Both the position numbers and the translations under genes were made by a program. A DNA stretch of 17,984 nucleotides from DASVXQ01 sp046727955 (GTDB taxonomy: Bacteria; Actinomycetota; CALGFH01). Positions 7,209-14,019 of the stretch are shown here, one piece after another. The DNA lies in NCBI GenBank assembly GCA_046727955.1, contig JBKPDO010000193.1, positions 1-17,984 of the forward strand, read 5' to 3'. The notes under the pieces are model-generated. The model made no database searches, was not told the origin of the DNA, and saw only the letters and a list, made by a program, of their open reading frames with translations. The first letter of the stretch is position 1. Every line of letters starts with the position of its first letter.

Positions 7209-8182
7209 TGCCGAGAATGCGCTGCAAGCGTTGCCGGCAGCCGGCCGTGATCGAGGTCCGGCGCCACAACGCCGCCTTCTGCCGAGACTGCTTCTTCCAC
7301 TACGTGCGCCAGCAGGTCACCCGCGCCATCGCCAAGCACCGCATGCTGGCCCCCGCCGACCGGGTGCTGGTGGCGGTGTCGGGCGGCAAGGACTCGCTCG
7401 CCCTCTGGGACCTCCTGCTCGACCTCGGCGTCCAGGCCGACGGGCTCTACATGAGCCTTGGGATCGGCGCCTACTCCGAGCGCTCCAAGCAACTCTGCCG
7501 GGCGTTCGCCGACGCCCACGGCGCCAAGCTGGTGATCCACGACCTCGAGGCGGAGCAGGGCTACACCATCCCGGAGGCGGCGGGCAAGGGCGGCCGCTCC
7601 TCCTGCGGGGTGTGCGGCCTGTCCAAGCGCTATGTCTTCAACCGCGTCGCCCTCGAGGGCGGCTACGACGTGGTCGCCACCGGCCACAACCTCGATGACG
7701 AGGCCGCGGTGCTGTTCGCCAACACGCTGCGCTGGGACACCACGACGATGGCGCGCCAGTTCCCGGTGCTGGAGGCCACCCGGCCGGGCCTGGTCAAAAA
7801 GGTGAAGCCGCTGTACCGCCTGGCTGAGCGCGAGACGGCCGCCTACTGCGTGCTCAAGGGCATCGACTACGTGGTGGAGGAGTGCCCGCTGGTCGCCGGC
7901 AACACCCAGCTCAGGCACAAGGAGACGCTCAACCGGATGGAGGAGGCGTCGCCCGGCACCAAGCACAATTTCCTCTTCGGCTTCATCGACCGGGCGGCGG
8001 AGCTGCTGCGCTCCGCGGACGCGGTGGAGCTCACCGAGTGCTCGCGCTGCGGCATGGTCACGCCGCTGCCCGAGGAGCCCGAGGAGGCGCCGGTGTGCGC
8101 CTTCTGCCGCTCGCGGGAGCGGCTGCTCGGCGCCAGAGCCAGGGAGCGCGCGCTCCCCGTGGTGCAGGTCGGCGTCGGGTGA
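7208..8182 (+). CDS. ttuA: TtuA-like tRNA-5-methyluridine54 2-sulfurtransferase
   Basis: PP-loop ATPase of the TtuA/Ncs6 group (TIGR00269-like) that adenylates and thiolates a tRNA uridine, in Thermus position 54 of the T-loop. The GTG at 7208 gives 324 aa. An N-terminal zinc finger is formed by Cys6, Cys9, Cys25 and Cys28. The PP-loop SGGKDS is at 58-63. Three cysteines in the positions expected for the catalytic 4Fe-4S cluster are Cys133 and Cys136 (CGVC) and Cys226 (EECP). GHNLDDEA (159-166) and SPGTK follow, then a C-terminal zinc finger (CSRCG, CAFCR). The stop overlaps trmI by GTGA. The related Ncs6/CtuA enzymes act at U34; the extra zinc fingers and the adjacent trmI favour U54. Confidence 0.88.
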   Translation: MPRMRCKRCRQPAVIEVRRHNAAFCRDCFFHYVRQQVTRAIAKHRMLAPADRVLVAVSGGKDSLALWDLLLDLGVQADGLYMSLGIGAYSERSKQLCRAFADAHGAKLVIHDLEAEQGYTIPEAAGKGGRSSCGVCGLSKRYVFNRVALEGGYDVVATGHNLDDEAAVLFANTLRWDTTTMARQFPVLEATRPGLVKKVKPLYRLAERETAAYCVLKGIDYVVEECPLVAGNTQLRHKETLNRMEEASPGTKHNFLFGFIDRAAELLRSADAVELTECSRCGMVTPLPEEPEEAPVCAFCRSRERLLGARARERALPVVQVGVG

Positions 8183-8988
8183 AGCCACTCGAGGCGGGTG
8201 AGCGGGTCCTCCTGCAGGACGGCAAGGGCCGGCGCTACCTGGTCACGCTGCAGGCGGGCGCGACCTTCCACACCCACCGCGGGCGGCTGGCCCACGACGA
8301 GCTGATCGGCCGGCCCGAGGGCGAGGTCGTCTCCACCGACCTGGGCCAGCGGCTGCTGGTGCTGCGTCCCACCCTGGCCGACTGGGTGGTAAAGATGCCC
8401 CGTGGCGCCCAGGTGATCTACCCGAGGACGATCGCCCTCATGGTCATGGTGGCGGACGTGCGGCCGGGGATGACCGTGCTGGAGGCCGGAGCGGGCTCGG
8501 GGGCGCTGTCGATCGCGCTAATCCAGATATTGATGCCTGGCGGGCGCCTAGTCTCGTTCGAGATCCGCCCCGAGTTCGCCGGCCAGGCGCGCCGCAACGT
8601 GGAGGCGTGGTTCGGCAAGCTTCCCGGCGAGTGGGACCTGCGCGAAGGGGACGTCCTCGCCGGGCTGGACGAGGTTGGCACCGTCGACCGCATCCTGCTC
8701 GACCTGCTGGAGCCCTGGCTGGTCGTGCCTGGGGCGGTCGACGCGCTCGCCCCCGGCGGCGTCCTGGTCGCCTTCGTCGCCACCGTGCCGCAGGTCATGC
8801 GGACGGTCGAGGCGCTGGAGGCGACCGGCCGCTTCGGTCTCATCGAGACCTCAGAGGCCATCCTGCGGCCCTGGCACGTCGATGGCCTCGCCGTGCGGCC
8901 AGAGCACCGTATGGTCGGCCACACCGGGTTCCTGGTCTCGGCCCGCCGCCTCAGCGTCCCCTGGGGCCCGCCCGCGCCGATCCACTGA
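8179..8988 (+). CDS. trmI: tRNA (adenine-58-N1)-methyltransferase TrmI
   Basis: SAM-dependent class I methyltransferase making m1A58 in the tRNA T-loop, normally a homotetramer. The GTG at 8179 overlaps the ttuA stop (GTGA) and gives 269 aa, typical for TrmI. The N-terminal beta-barrel domain (ERVLLQDGKGRRYLVTLQAG) precedes the Rossmann domain. SAM motif I is LEAGAGSGALSIAL (Glu102, glycines 104-108). The motif IV equivalent, ILLDLLEPW, contains Asp175, matching the catalytic Asp of the Thermus enzyme. In Thermus, m1A58 promotes efficient 2-thiolation of U54, so co-transcription with the ttuB- and ttuA-like genes makes functional sense. Confidence 0.95.
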   Translation: MKPLEAGERVLLQDGKGRRYLVTLQAGATFHTHRGRLAHDELIGRPEGEVVSTDLGQRLLVLRPTLADWVVKMPRGAQVIYPRTIALMVMVADVRPGMTVLEAGAGSGALSIALIQILMPGGRLVSFEIRPEFAGQARRNVEAWFGKLPGEWDLREGDVLAGLDEVGTVDRILLDLLEPWLVVPGAVDALAPGGVLVAFVATVPQVMRTVEALEATGRFGLIETSEAILRPWHVDGLAVRPEHRMVGHTGFLVSARRLSVPWGPPAPIH

Positions 8989-8990
8989 CG

Positions 8991-9048
8991 CTCAGCGGGC
9001 TCAGCGGCGCTCAGCGGCGCTCAGCGGGCTCAGCGGCGCTCAGCGGCG
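8991..9048. repeat. Two perfect 29-bp tandem repeats built from CTCAGCGG units
   Basis: 8991-9019 and 9020-9048 are identical. Each contains one 9-bp and two 10-bp CTCAGCGG-based units. The array sits between the convergent genes trmI and the minus-strand gene and includes the latter's stop codon (9040-9042) and its last two codons. Confidence 0.95.
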
Positions 9049-9957
9049 CGACCGGGGCAGGTCCTCGATCAGGGGGTTAAGCTCTGGGTCGAGGTCTACC
9101 CGCCAGCGCCGACGACCCTTGCCCGGCGTCACCAGCACCGCGTACAGGTCGCCTTGGAGCCACCAGAACAGGTGCGGCGTGCAGCGGTCGGTGGCGCCGC
9201 GGTAGCGGGCGCGGGCCATCTCGTCGAGCGCGAGCAGGACGTCGAGGGCGTGGTCGGAGGCCACCTCGTGCAGCAGCATCATGCTGTACCGCGGCACGGC
9301 GACCAGCGCGCCATAGGGGGCGGGGTCAGCCAGGTAGCGCTGCACGCCGAGCAGCGCCGACGACACGTACGGGCTGCCGGCCCTGGTCACCGAGCGGATC
9401 GACGCGGTCTTGGAGAGCGGGTGGTCGCGCACCTCGAACGTCACCAGCTCGCGCTCTACGGTATTGGTGATCGCCAGCTGGCGGACGGCGGCAGCCGGCC
9501 CCAGCTCGGCCGCCTCTGCCCTGGTGAGCGGCTCCATGGAAGTGGCGTGGTCGACCGCCAGCAGTGCATCGAAGTAGCGGCCGAACGGGGCCGCGGCGAG
9601 CCGCTGTGCCGAGCGGTCGTCTAGCTTGGGGACGATCCGCAGCCGCAGCCGCTCCCGCAGTTCGTCCGCCTGCCCGTCCGCGCCGGCCTGGCCGGCCGCC
9701 GCGCCGGCCGCCTCCAGGACCGCTCCGGCGACTTCGCGCAGCCAGCCGTCGACCTGCGCGGGCCAGGCCTCCGGCGGCTGGCCCGCGCAGGAGCTGAGCA
9801 GTGAGGCCGTGCTCACTCGCGCGCGCTCACCGCCACGCAGCGGCAGCACCACCACGCCCTGGGCGGTGTCGAGCGCGGCGCCTGGGAGCGACGCACGAAG
9901 CTGGCCGGCAACCAGCTCGTGGATGTCGGTGGCGAGCAGATCGGCGGGGTGGGACAT
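9040..9957 (-). CDS. Unrecognised protein, YtpQ/DUF1444-like layout at best
   Basis: I cannot assign a family with confidence. The ATG at 9957 (305 aa) has AGGAAGG about five bases upstream on the minus strand; the frame extends to 10107 but without comparable support. There is no signal peptide, membrane segment or metal motif. Residues ~75-97 form an Ala/Gly/Gln-rich linker between a small N-terminal domain and a larger C-terminal one. The latter contains RLRIVPKLDD, a segment beginning DHATSMEPLTRAEAAELG, AITNTVERELVTFEV, SSALLGVQRYL, YGALVAVPRYSMMLLHEV and LFWWLQGDLYAVLV. This order loosely recalls DUF1444/YtpQ proteins, which is a weak resemblance. The gene is convergent with trmI, divergent from mpa, and interrupts a region often co-oriented in other actinobacteria. 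Confidence 0.75.
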   Translation of the reverse strand: MSHPADLLATDIHELVAGQLRASLPGAALDTAQGVVVLPLRGGERARVSTASLLSSCAGQPPEAWPAQVDGWLREVAGAVLEAAGAAAGQAGADGQADELRERLRLRIVPKLDDRSAQRLAAAPFGRYFDALLAVDHATSMEPLTRAEAAELGPAAAVRQLAITNTVERELVTFEVRDHPLSKTASIRSVTRAGSPYVSSALLGVQRYLADPAPYGALVAVPRYSMMLLHEVASDHALDVLLALDEMARARYRGATDRCTPHLFWWLQGDLYAVLVTPGKGRRRWRVDLDPELNPLIEDLPRSRR

Positions 9958-9970
9958 GGCGGCCTTCCTC

Positions 9971-9998
9971 TGGCCTTCGTCCGCTGGCCTTCGTCCGC
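9971..9998. repeat. 14-bp perfect tandem duplication in the minus-strand gene leader
   Basis: TGGCCTTCGTCCGC occurs at 9971-9984 and again at 9985-9998. A partial relative (GGCCTTCCTC) precedes it and contains the complement of the ribosome binding site of the minus-strand gene. Confidence 0.9.
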
Positions 9999-10093
9999 CG
10001 GGGCTCGGTAACGCCCGGATGGTGCTGGGATACCCACCGATACTGCGCTGCCAAACTTCGCCGGCACGACCGCTGTTGGACGGGACGAGTAGC

Positions 10094-10171
10094 ATGAGGG
10101 GCACCAACTCATCTCCCGTGGCCCCCGCGCATCTGGGGGGTCCTCATCCGCAAGCCGGTCCCGAGCGGGAC
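10094..10171 (+). other. Inverted-repeat cluster in the divergent intergenic region, possible structured leader
   Basis: The 352-bp gap 9958-10309 has no gene. Within it ATGAGG (10094-10099) can pair with CCTCAT (10142-10147), enclosing a C5/G5 stem (10122-10126 with 10135-10139). A second hairpin, GTCCC-GAGC-GGGAC, lies at 10158-10171. It matches no riboswitch family that I recognise. Confidence 0.35.
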
Positions 10172-10177
10172 ACTGGA

Positions 10178-10270
10178 AAGGCCGATCGAAGGCCGATAGG
10201 GTGTAGGCAAGGCTACCTACACGTATGAGACGCCAGAACTAGTCCATTAAGACGCCAGCACCAGTCCATT
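10178..10270 (+). promoter_or_regulatory. Nested direct and inverted repeats upstream of mpa
   Basis: Three repeat types are stacked. AAGGCCGAT occurs at 10178-10186 and 10189-10197, period 11. An inverted repeat GTGTAGG/CCTACAC (10201-10207, 10216-10222) has an 8-base loop. Two 21-base direct repeats starting AGACGCCAG and ending AGTCCATT (10228-10248, 10250-10270) differ at two positions, period 22, two helical turns. This is the arrangement expected of an operator region, but no binding protein can be named and no clear -35/-10 pair was found. Confidence 0.45.
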
Positions 10271-10309
10271 GCCGCTGGGCCCTTTCCACCCGCCGAAGGG
10301 GGGACGCAC

Positions 10310-12097
10310 GTGAAGGACGCCGATCGCCCGAGGCAACCTCGGTCACGTCGTGACCCTGAGCAGAGCCCGGGCGTCGAGGAGGCGCTCGAGGCCGGCGAGC
10401 TGCGGCGCCAGATCCAGTTCCTCGAGGAGGAGACGGCGCTGTTGCGACGCCGCCTGCAGGACTCGCCACGCCAGGTCAGGGTGCTCGAGGAGCGGCTGCT
10501 CGAAACCAAGGGGCAGCTCGCCCAGGCGCTGTCTCAGAACGAGCGGTTGGCTGCGACCTTGCGCGAGGCGCGCGAGCAGATCCTCGCCCTGAAAGAGGAG
10601 GTCGAGAAGCTCACGGCACCGCCGTCCGGCTACGGCGTCTTCCTCAGCGTCAACGACGACGGCACCGTCAACATCTCCTCCGGCGGCCGCAAGCTGCGCG
10701 TGAACGTGCACCCGCAGATCGACCCCAAGTCGCTGCAGCCCGGCCAGGAGGTCATGCTCAACGAGGCCCTCAACATCGTCGAGGCCTGCTCCTACGAGGT
10801 CCAGGGAGAGGTCGTCAGCCTCAAGGAGATGCTCGGCCCGGACCGGGCGCTGGTGATCGGCAACGCCGACGAAGAGCGGGTGGTCCAGATCGGCGAGCCG
10901 CTGCGCAACCAGCGCCTGCGCGCTGGCGACGCGCTGCTGCTGGACATGCGCTCGGGGTTCGTGCTCGAGCACCTGCCCAAGCCGGAGGTCGAGGAGCTCA
11001 TCCTCGAGGAGGTGCCGGACGTCTCCTACCAGGACATCGGCGGCCTGTCGCGGCAGATCGACCAGATCCGCGACGCGGTGGAGCTGCCGTTCCTGCACGC
11101 CGACCTGTTCGCCGAGCACCAGCTCAAGCCGCCCAAGGGCATCCTGCTGTACGGGCCGCCCGGCTGCGGCAAGACGCTGATCGCCAAGGCGGTGGCCAAC
11201 TCCCTCGCGAAAGAGGTCGCCACCAGGACCGGCCTGGAGAGCGGTCGCAGCTACTTCCTGAACATCAAGGGCCCGGAGCTGCTGAACAAGTACGTCGGCG
11301 AGACGGAGCGGCAGATCCGGCTGATCTTCCAGCGCGCCAAGGAGAAGTCCAGCGAGGGCATGCCGGTGATCGTGTTCTTCGACGAGATGGACTCGATCTT
11401 CCGCACGCGCGGCTCGGGCGTCTCCTCGGACGTGGAGAACACCATCGTCCCGCAGCTGCTCAGCGAGATCGACGGGGTCGAGCAGCTCAAGAACGTGATC
11501 GTGATCGGCGCCTCCAACCGCGAGGACATGATCGACCCGGCGATCCTGCGCCCGGGCAGGCTCGACGTGAAGATCAAGATCGAGCGCCCGGACAAGGATG
11601 CGGCGGGCGACATCTTCTCCAAGTACCTGCTGACCAGCCTGCCGCTCTCGAAGTCACTGCTGGAGCGCCATGGCGAGGACCGCCAGACCGCCCTTACGGC
11701 GATGATCCGCGAGACGGTCGAGCGCATGTACTCCGACGCCGAGGAGAACCGCTTCCTCGAGGTCACCTACGCCAATGGCGACAAGGAAGTTCTGTACTTC
11801 AAGGACTTCAACTCAGGTGCGATGATTGAGAATATCGTGTCCCGGGCGAAGAAGATGGCGATCAAGCGGTTCCTCCAGACCGGGGAGAAGGGGATCACGC
11901 CGGAAGACCTGTTCAGCGCGGTGGCCGACGAGTTCAAGGAGAACGAGGACCTGCCCAACACCACCAATCCGGATGACTGGGCTCGAATCTCAGGCAAGAA
12001 GGGTGAGCGTATCGTGTACGTGCGGACCCTTGTCGGAGGCAGCTCCAAGGACTTTGGACGTGCCATCGAGCAGGTCAACACTGGTCAGTATCTGTAG
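10310..12097 (+). CDS. mpa: Proteasome-associated AAA+ ATPase Mpa/ARC
   Basis: Hexameric unfoldase that binds Pup-tagged proteins and threads them into the 20S proteasome. The GTG at 10310 gives 595 aa, close to the Mtb protein, with GAAGGGGGGA at 10295-10304 as ribosome binding site. Order: N-terminal coiled coil (~25-100, Glu/Leu/Arg-rich, the Pup-binding part), OB-fold interdomain (~105-235), then the AAA module. Walker A GPPGCGKT is at 282-289. Walker B VIVFFDEMDS has Asp358-Glu359, and GASNRED and ILRPGRLD follow. The C-terminus is GQYL, the penultimate-Tyr motif that docks on the alpha-ring. All key residues are intact. A strong hairpin separates it from dop. Confidence 0.97.
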   Translation: MKDADRPRQPRSRRDPEQSPGVEEALEAGELRRQIQFLEEETALLRRRLQDSPRQVRVLEERLLETKGQLAQALSQNERLAATLREAREQILALKEEVEKLTAPPSGYGVFLSVNDDGTVNISSGGRKLRVNVHPQIDPKSLQPGQEVMLNEALNIVEACSYEVQGEVVSLKEMLGPDRALVIGNADEERVVQIGEPLRNQRLRAGDALLLDMRSGFVLEHLPKPEVEELILEEVPDVSYQDIGGLSRQIDQIRDAVELPFLHADLFAEHQLKPPKGILLYGPPGCGKTLIAKAVANSLAKEVATRTGLESGRSYFLNIKGPELLNKYVGETERQIRLIFQRAKEKSSEGMPVIVFFDEMDSIFRTRGSGVSSDVENTIVPQLLSEIDGVEQLKNVIVIGASNREDMIDPAILRPGRLDVKIKIERPDKDAAGDIFSKYLLTSLPLSKSLLERHGEDRQTALTAMIRETVERMYSDAEENRFLEVTYANGDKEVLYFKDFNSGAMIENIVSRAKKMAIKRFLQTGEKGITPEDLFSAVADEFKENEDLPNTTNPDDWARISGKKGERIVYVRTLVGGSSKDFGRAIEQVNTGQYL

Positions 12098-12126
12098 TTT
12101 AGTAGAGGCGGCAGGAATGACGCTCT

Positions 12127-12154
12127 GCTGGCGCTGCCATGCGGCAGCGCCAGC
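12127..12154 (+). terminator. 12-bp perfect hairpin between mpa and dop
   Basis: GCTGGCGCTGCC (12127-12138) pairs perfectly with 12143-12154 around the loop ATGC. It starts 30 bases after the mpa stop and ends 40 bases before dop. No T-run follows, so it may be a U-less terminator, a partial attenuator or an mRNA-stabilising structure setting different mpa and dop levels. Confidence 0.5.
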
Positions 12155-12194
12155 GCCGTCTGGTAGCGGCCCCTGAGCGATCGAAGGGGGACGG

Positions 12195-13679
12195 ATGGCC
12201 ATCACCAAGGTCATGGGGATCGAGACCGAGTACGGGATCACCGTGCCCGGCTCGCCCGACTCCAACCCGGTGCTGGCCTCGAGCCTGCTCGTGAACGCGT
12301 TCTCCGGCAGGGGCCGCAAGGTGCGCTGGGACTACGAAGAGGAGTCCCCGCTGCGCGACGCCCGCGGCTTCGAGGCGCCCCGCGAGCCGGAGGTCCCCAG
12401 CGAAGACGACCTTGGCCTGGCCAACGTGATCCTGACCAACGGCGCCCGCTACTACGTCGACCACGCCCACCCCGAGTACTCCTCGCCCGAGTGCCTGGAC
12501 CCGCGCACCTTGGTCGTCTACGACAAGGCGGGGGAGCGCATCCTGGCCGAGTCGGCCCGCCGCGCGGTCGAGCTGGCTCCCGGCGGCCGCCGCATCCAGG
12601 TCTACAAGAACAACACCGATGGCAAGGGCACCTCCTACGGGACCCACGAGAACTTCCTGGTGGACCGGGCTACCCCGTTCGCGCGCATCGTCCGCGACCT
12701 GACCCCCTTCCTGGTCAGCCGGCAGGTCTTCGCCGGCGCCGGCAGCCTGGTCAGGGACCTGACCGAGGGCAGCGTCGCCTACCAGATCGCGCAGCGTTCG
12801 CAGTTCTTCGAGGTCGAGGTGGGCCTCGAGACCACCCTCAAGCGCCCGATCATCAACACCCGGGACGAGCCGCACGCCGACCCTGAGCGCTACCGCCGCC
12901 TGCACGTGATCATCGGCGACGCGACCATGAACGAGGTCGCCACCTTCCTCAAGACCGGCTCGCTGGCGATCGTGCTCTGCATGATCGAGGACGGCGTGCT
13001 GCCGGGCGAGGAGTGGCAGCTCGCCAACCCGGTGCAGGCGCTGCGCGAGGTCGCCAAGGACCCCACCCTGCGCGCCACGGTGGAGCGCAAGGACGGCCGC
13101 CACTTGACCGCCTGCGAGATCCAGTGGCTGTACCTGGACGCGGCCAAGTCCTACCTCAAGGACCGCGAGGTGCCCCACTGGCAGCTCGAGGTGCTCGGGC
13201 GCTGGGAAGCGGTGCTGGCGCAGCTCGAGGAGGACCCGCTCAAGGCCGACCGCACCGTCGACTGGGTTTGCAAGTACCAGCTCATGCAGCAGATCGCCAA
13301 GCGGGACAGCATCGACCTGGACGACGCCAAGCTGCAGCTGGTGGACCTGCAGTACCACGACGTGCGCGTGGACCGGGGCCTGTACTACCGGCTCGCCGCC
13401 GCCGGGCGGGTCGAGCGGCTGGTCGCCGAGCAGGAGATCGTCCGCGCGGTGGCGGAGCCCCCCGAGGACACCCGCGCCTACTTCCGCGGCCGCTGCCTGG
13501 CCAGGTACGCCCCGCAGATCGCGGCGGCGGGCTGGGACGCGATCATCTTCGACATCGGACGCGAGACGCTCCAGCGCGTGCCGATGCTCGAGCCGACCAG
13601 GGGCACGGCGATGCACACTGCGGCTATCCTCGATGAGAGCCCGACCGCCGAGGACCTGATCCGCAACCTCCAGGGTTAG
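12195..13679 (+). CDS. dop: Depupylase/deamidase Dop
   Basis: Removes Pup from substrates, and in species whose Pup ends in Gln converts it to Glu. The ATG at 12195 follows GGGGGACGG and gives 494 aa. The glutamine-synthetase-like fold is marked by GIETEYGI (8-15, ExE metal site), YYVDHAHPEYSSPE with the catalytic-position Asp89, and YKNNTDGKGTSYGTHENFL. The segment WDYEEESPLRDARGF is the Dop-specific loop, which separates it from the ligase PafA. In this genome the deamidase step looks unnecessary because Pup is encoded with a terminal Glu, leaving depupylation as the role. It lies between mpa and pup, the normal order. Confidence 0.95.
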   Translation: MAITKVMGIETEYGITVPGSPDSNPVLASSLLVNAFSGRGRKVRWDYEEESPLRDARGFEAPREPEVPSEDDLGLANVILTNGARYYVDHAHPEYSSPECLDPRTLVVYDKAGERILAESARRAVELAPGGRRIQVYKNNTDGKGTSYGTHENFLVDRATPFARIVRDLTPFLVSRQVFAGAGSLVRDLTEGSVAYQIAQRSQFFEVEVGLETTLKRPIINTRDEPHADPERYRRLHVIIGDATMNEVATFLKTGSLAIVLCMIEDGVLPGEEWQLANPVQALREVAKDPTLRATVERKDGRHLTACEIQWLYLDAAKSYLKDREVPHWQLEVLGRWEAVLAQLEEDPLKADRTVDWVCKYQLMQQIAKRDSIDLDDAKLQLVDLQYHDVRVDRGLYYRLAAAGRVERLVAEQEIVRAVAEPPEDTRAYFRGRCLARYAPQIAAAGWDAIIFDIGRETLQRVPMLEPTRGTAMHTAAILDESPTAEDLIRNLQG

Positions 13680-13708
13680 CGGAGCCGCGGCGGGCACGAG
13701 CAGGATCG

Positions 13709-13717
13709 TTGTCCACA
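13709..13717 (+). other. Single DnaA-box-like sequence TTGTCCACA
   Basis: It matches the preferred DnaA box of Streptomyces exactly, but it is alone in the dop-pup gap and no origin features are present. It may be chance or a regulatory DnaA site. Confidence 0.25.
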
Positions 13718-13733
13718 GGGCCGTTCGGCGGGG

Positions 13734-13762
13734 CTGTCCTCGTCCGGTCGGCATGACACAAT
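13734..13762 (+). promoter_or_regulatory. Possible promoter of pup-prcB-prcA
   Basis: CTGTCC (13734-13739) and CACAAT (13757-13762) are separated by 17 bases and would start transcription shortly before the strong pup ribosome binding site. Both hexamers are imperfect. An internal promoter for the abundant small modifier Pup is plausible but unproven. Confidence 0.3.
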
Positions 13763-13787
13763 CGCGTTGCCAACGTAAGGAGGGACG

Positions 13788-14000
13788 ATGGCAAAGGACA
13801 GCGGCGGCGCCGAGCAGAAGCGGCGCGCGCACGGCAGGCAGGAAGCCGAGCAGGCCGACGTTCAGCCCTCGGCCGAGGTAACTGAAAAGGGCGAGGAGCT
13901 GAAAGAGGAGCTCGACGCCCTGCTGGACGAGATCGACGAGGTCCTGGAAGAGAATGCCGAGGAGTTCGTGAAGCAGTATGTGCAGAAAGGGGGCGAATAA
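13788..14000 (+). CDS. pup: Prokaryotic ubiquitin-like protein Pup
   Basis: Disordered 70-aa protein modifier attached by PafA to substrate lysines through its C-terminal Glu. The ATG at 13788 has the best ribosome binding site of the window (AAGGAGGG, 13777-13784). The C-terminal half carries the conserved Mpa-binding helix segment ELDALLDEIDEVLEENAEEF, then VKQYVQKGGE. The last residue is Glu (GAA TAA), as in Corynebacterium, not Gln as in Mycobacterium, so it is ligation-ready without deamidation. The N-terminal half is Gly/Lys/Gln-rich and poorly conserved, as usual. It is five bases from prcB. Confidence 0.98.
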   Translation: MAKDSGGAEQKRRAHGRQEAEQADVQPSAEVTEKGEELKEELDALLDEIDEVLEENAEEFVKQYVQKGGE

Positions 14001-14019
14001 TCCCTTTGAGGGAAAGGGA
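14001..14019 (+). promoter_or_regulatory. Hairpin over the prcB TTG start codon
   Basis: TCCCTTT (14001-14007) pairs perfectly with AAAGGGA (14013-14019) around GAGGG. The first two bases of the TTG start are in the stem and the third in the loop. It begins right after the pup TAA, so ribosomes finishing pup would melt it: a possible translational-coupling device. Confidence 0.45.

Noticed and set aside
12195..13679. PafA (Pup ligase) as the identity of this gene
   Set aside because: The Dop-loop segment WDYEEESPLRDARGF and the DHAHPEYSSPE signature fit Dop; its place between mpa and pup is also the usual one for dop.
13709..13717. Replication origin at the DnaA-box-like site
   Set aside because: Only one box is present, with no AT-rich region and no dnaA, dnaN or parAB nearby.
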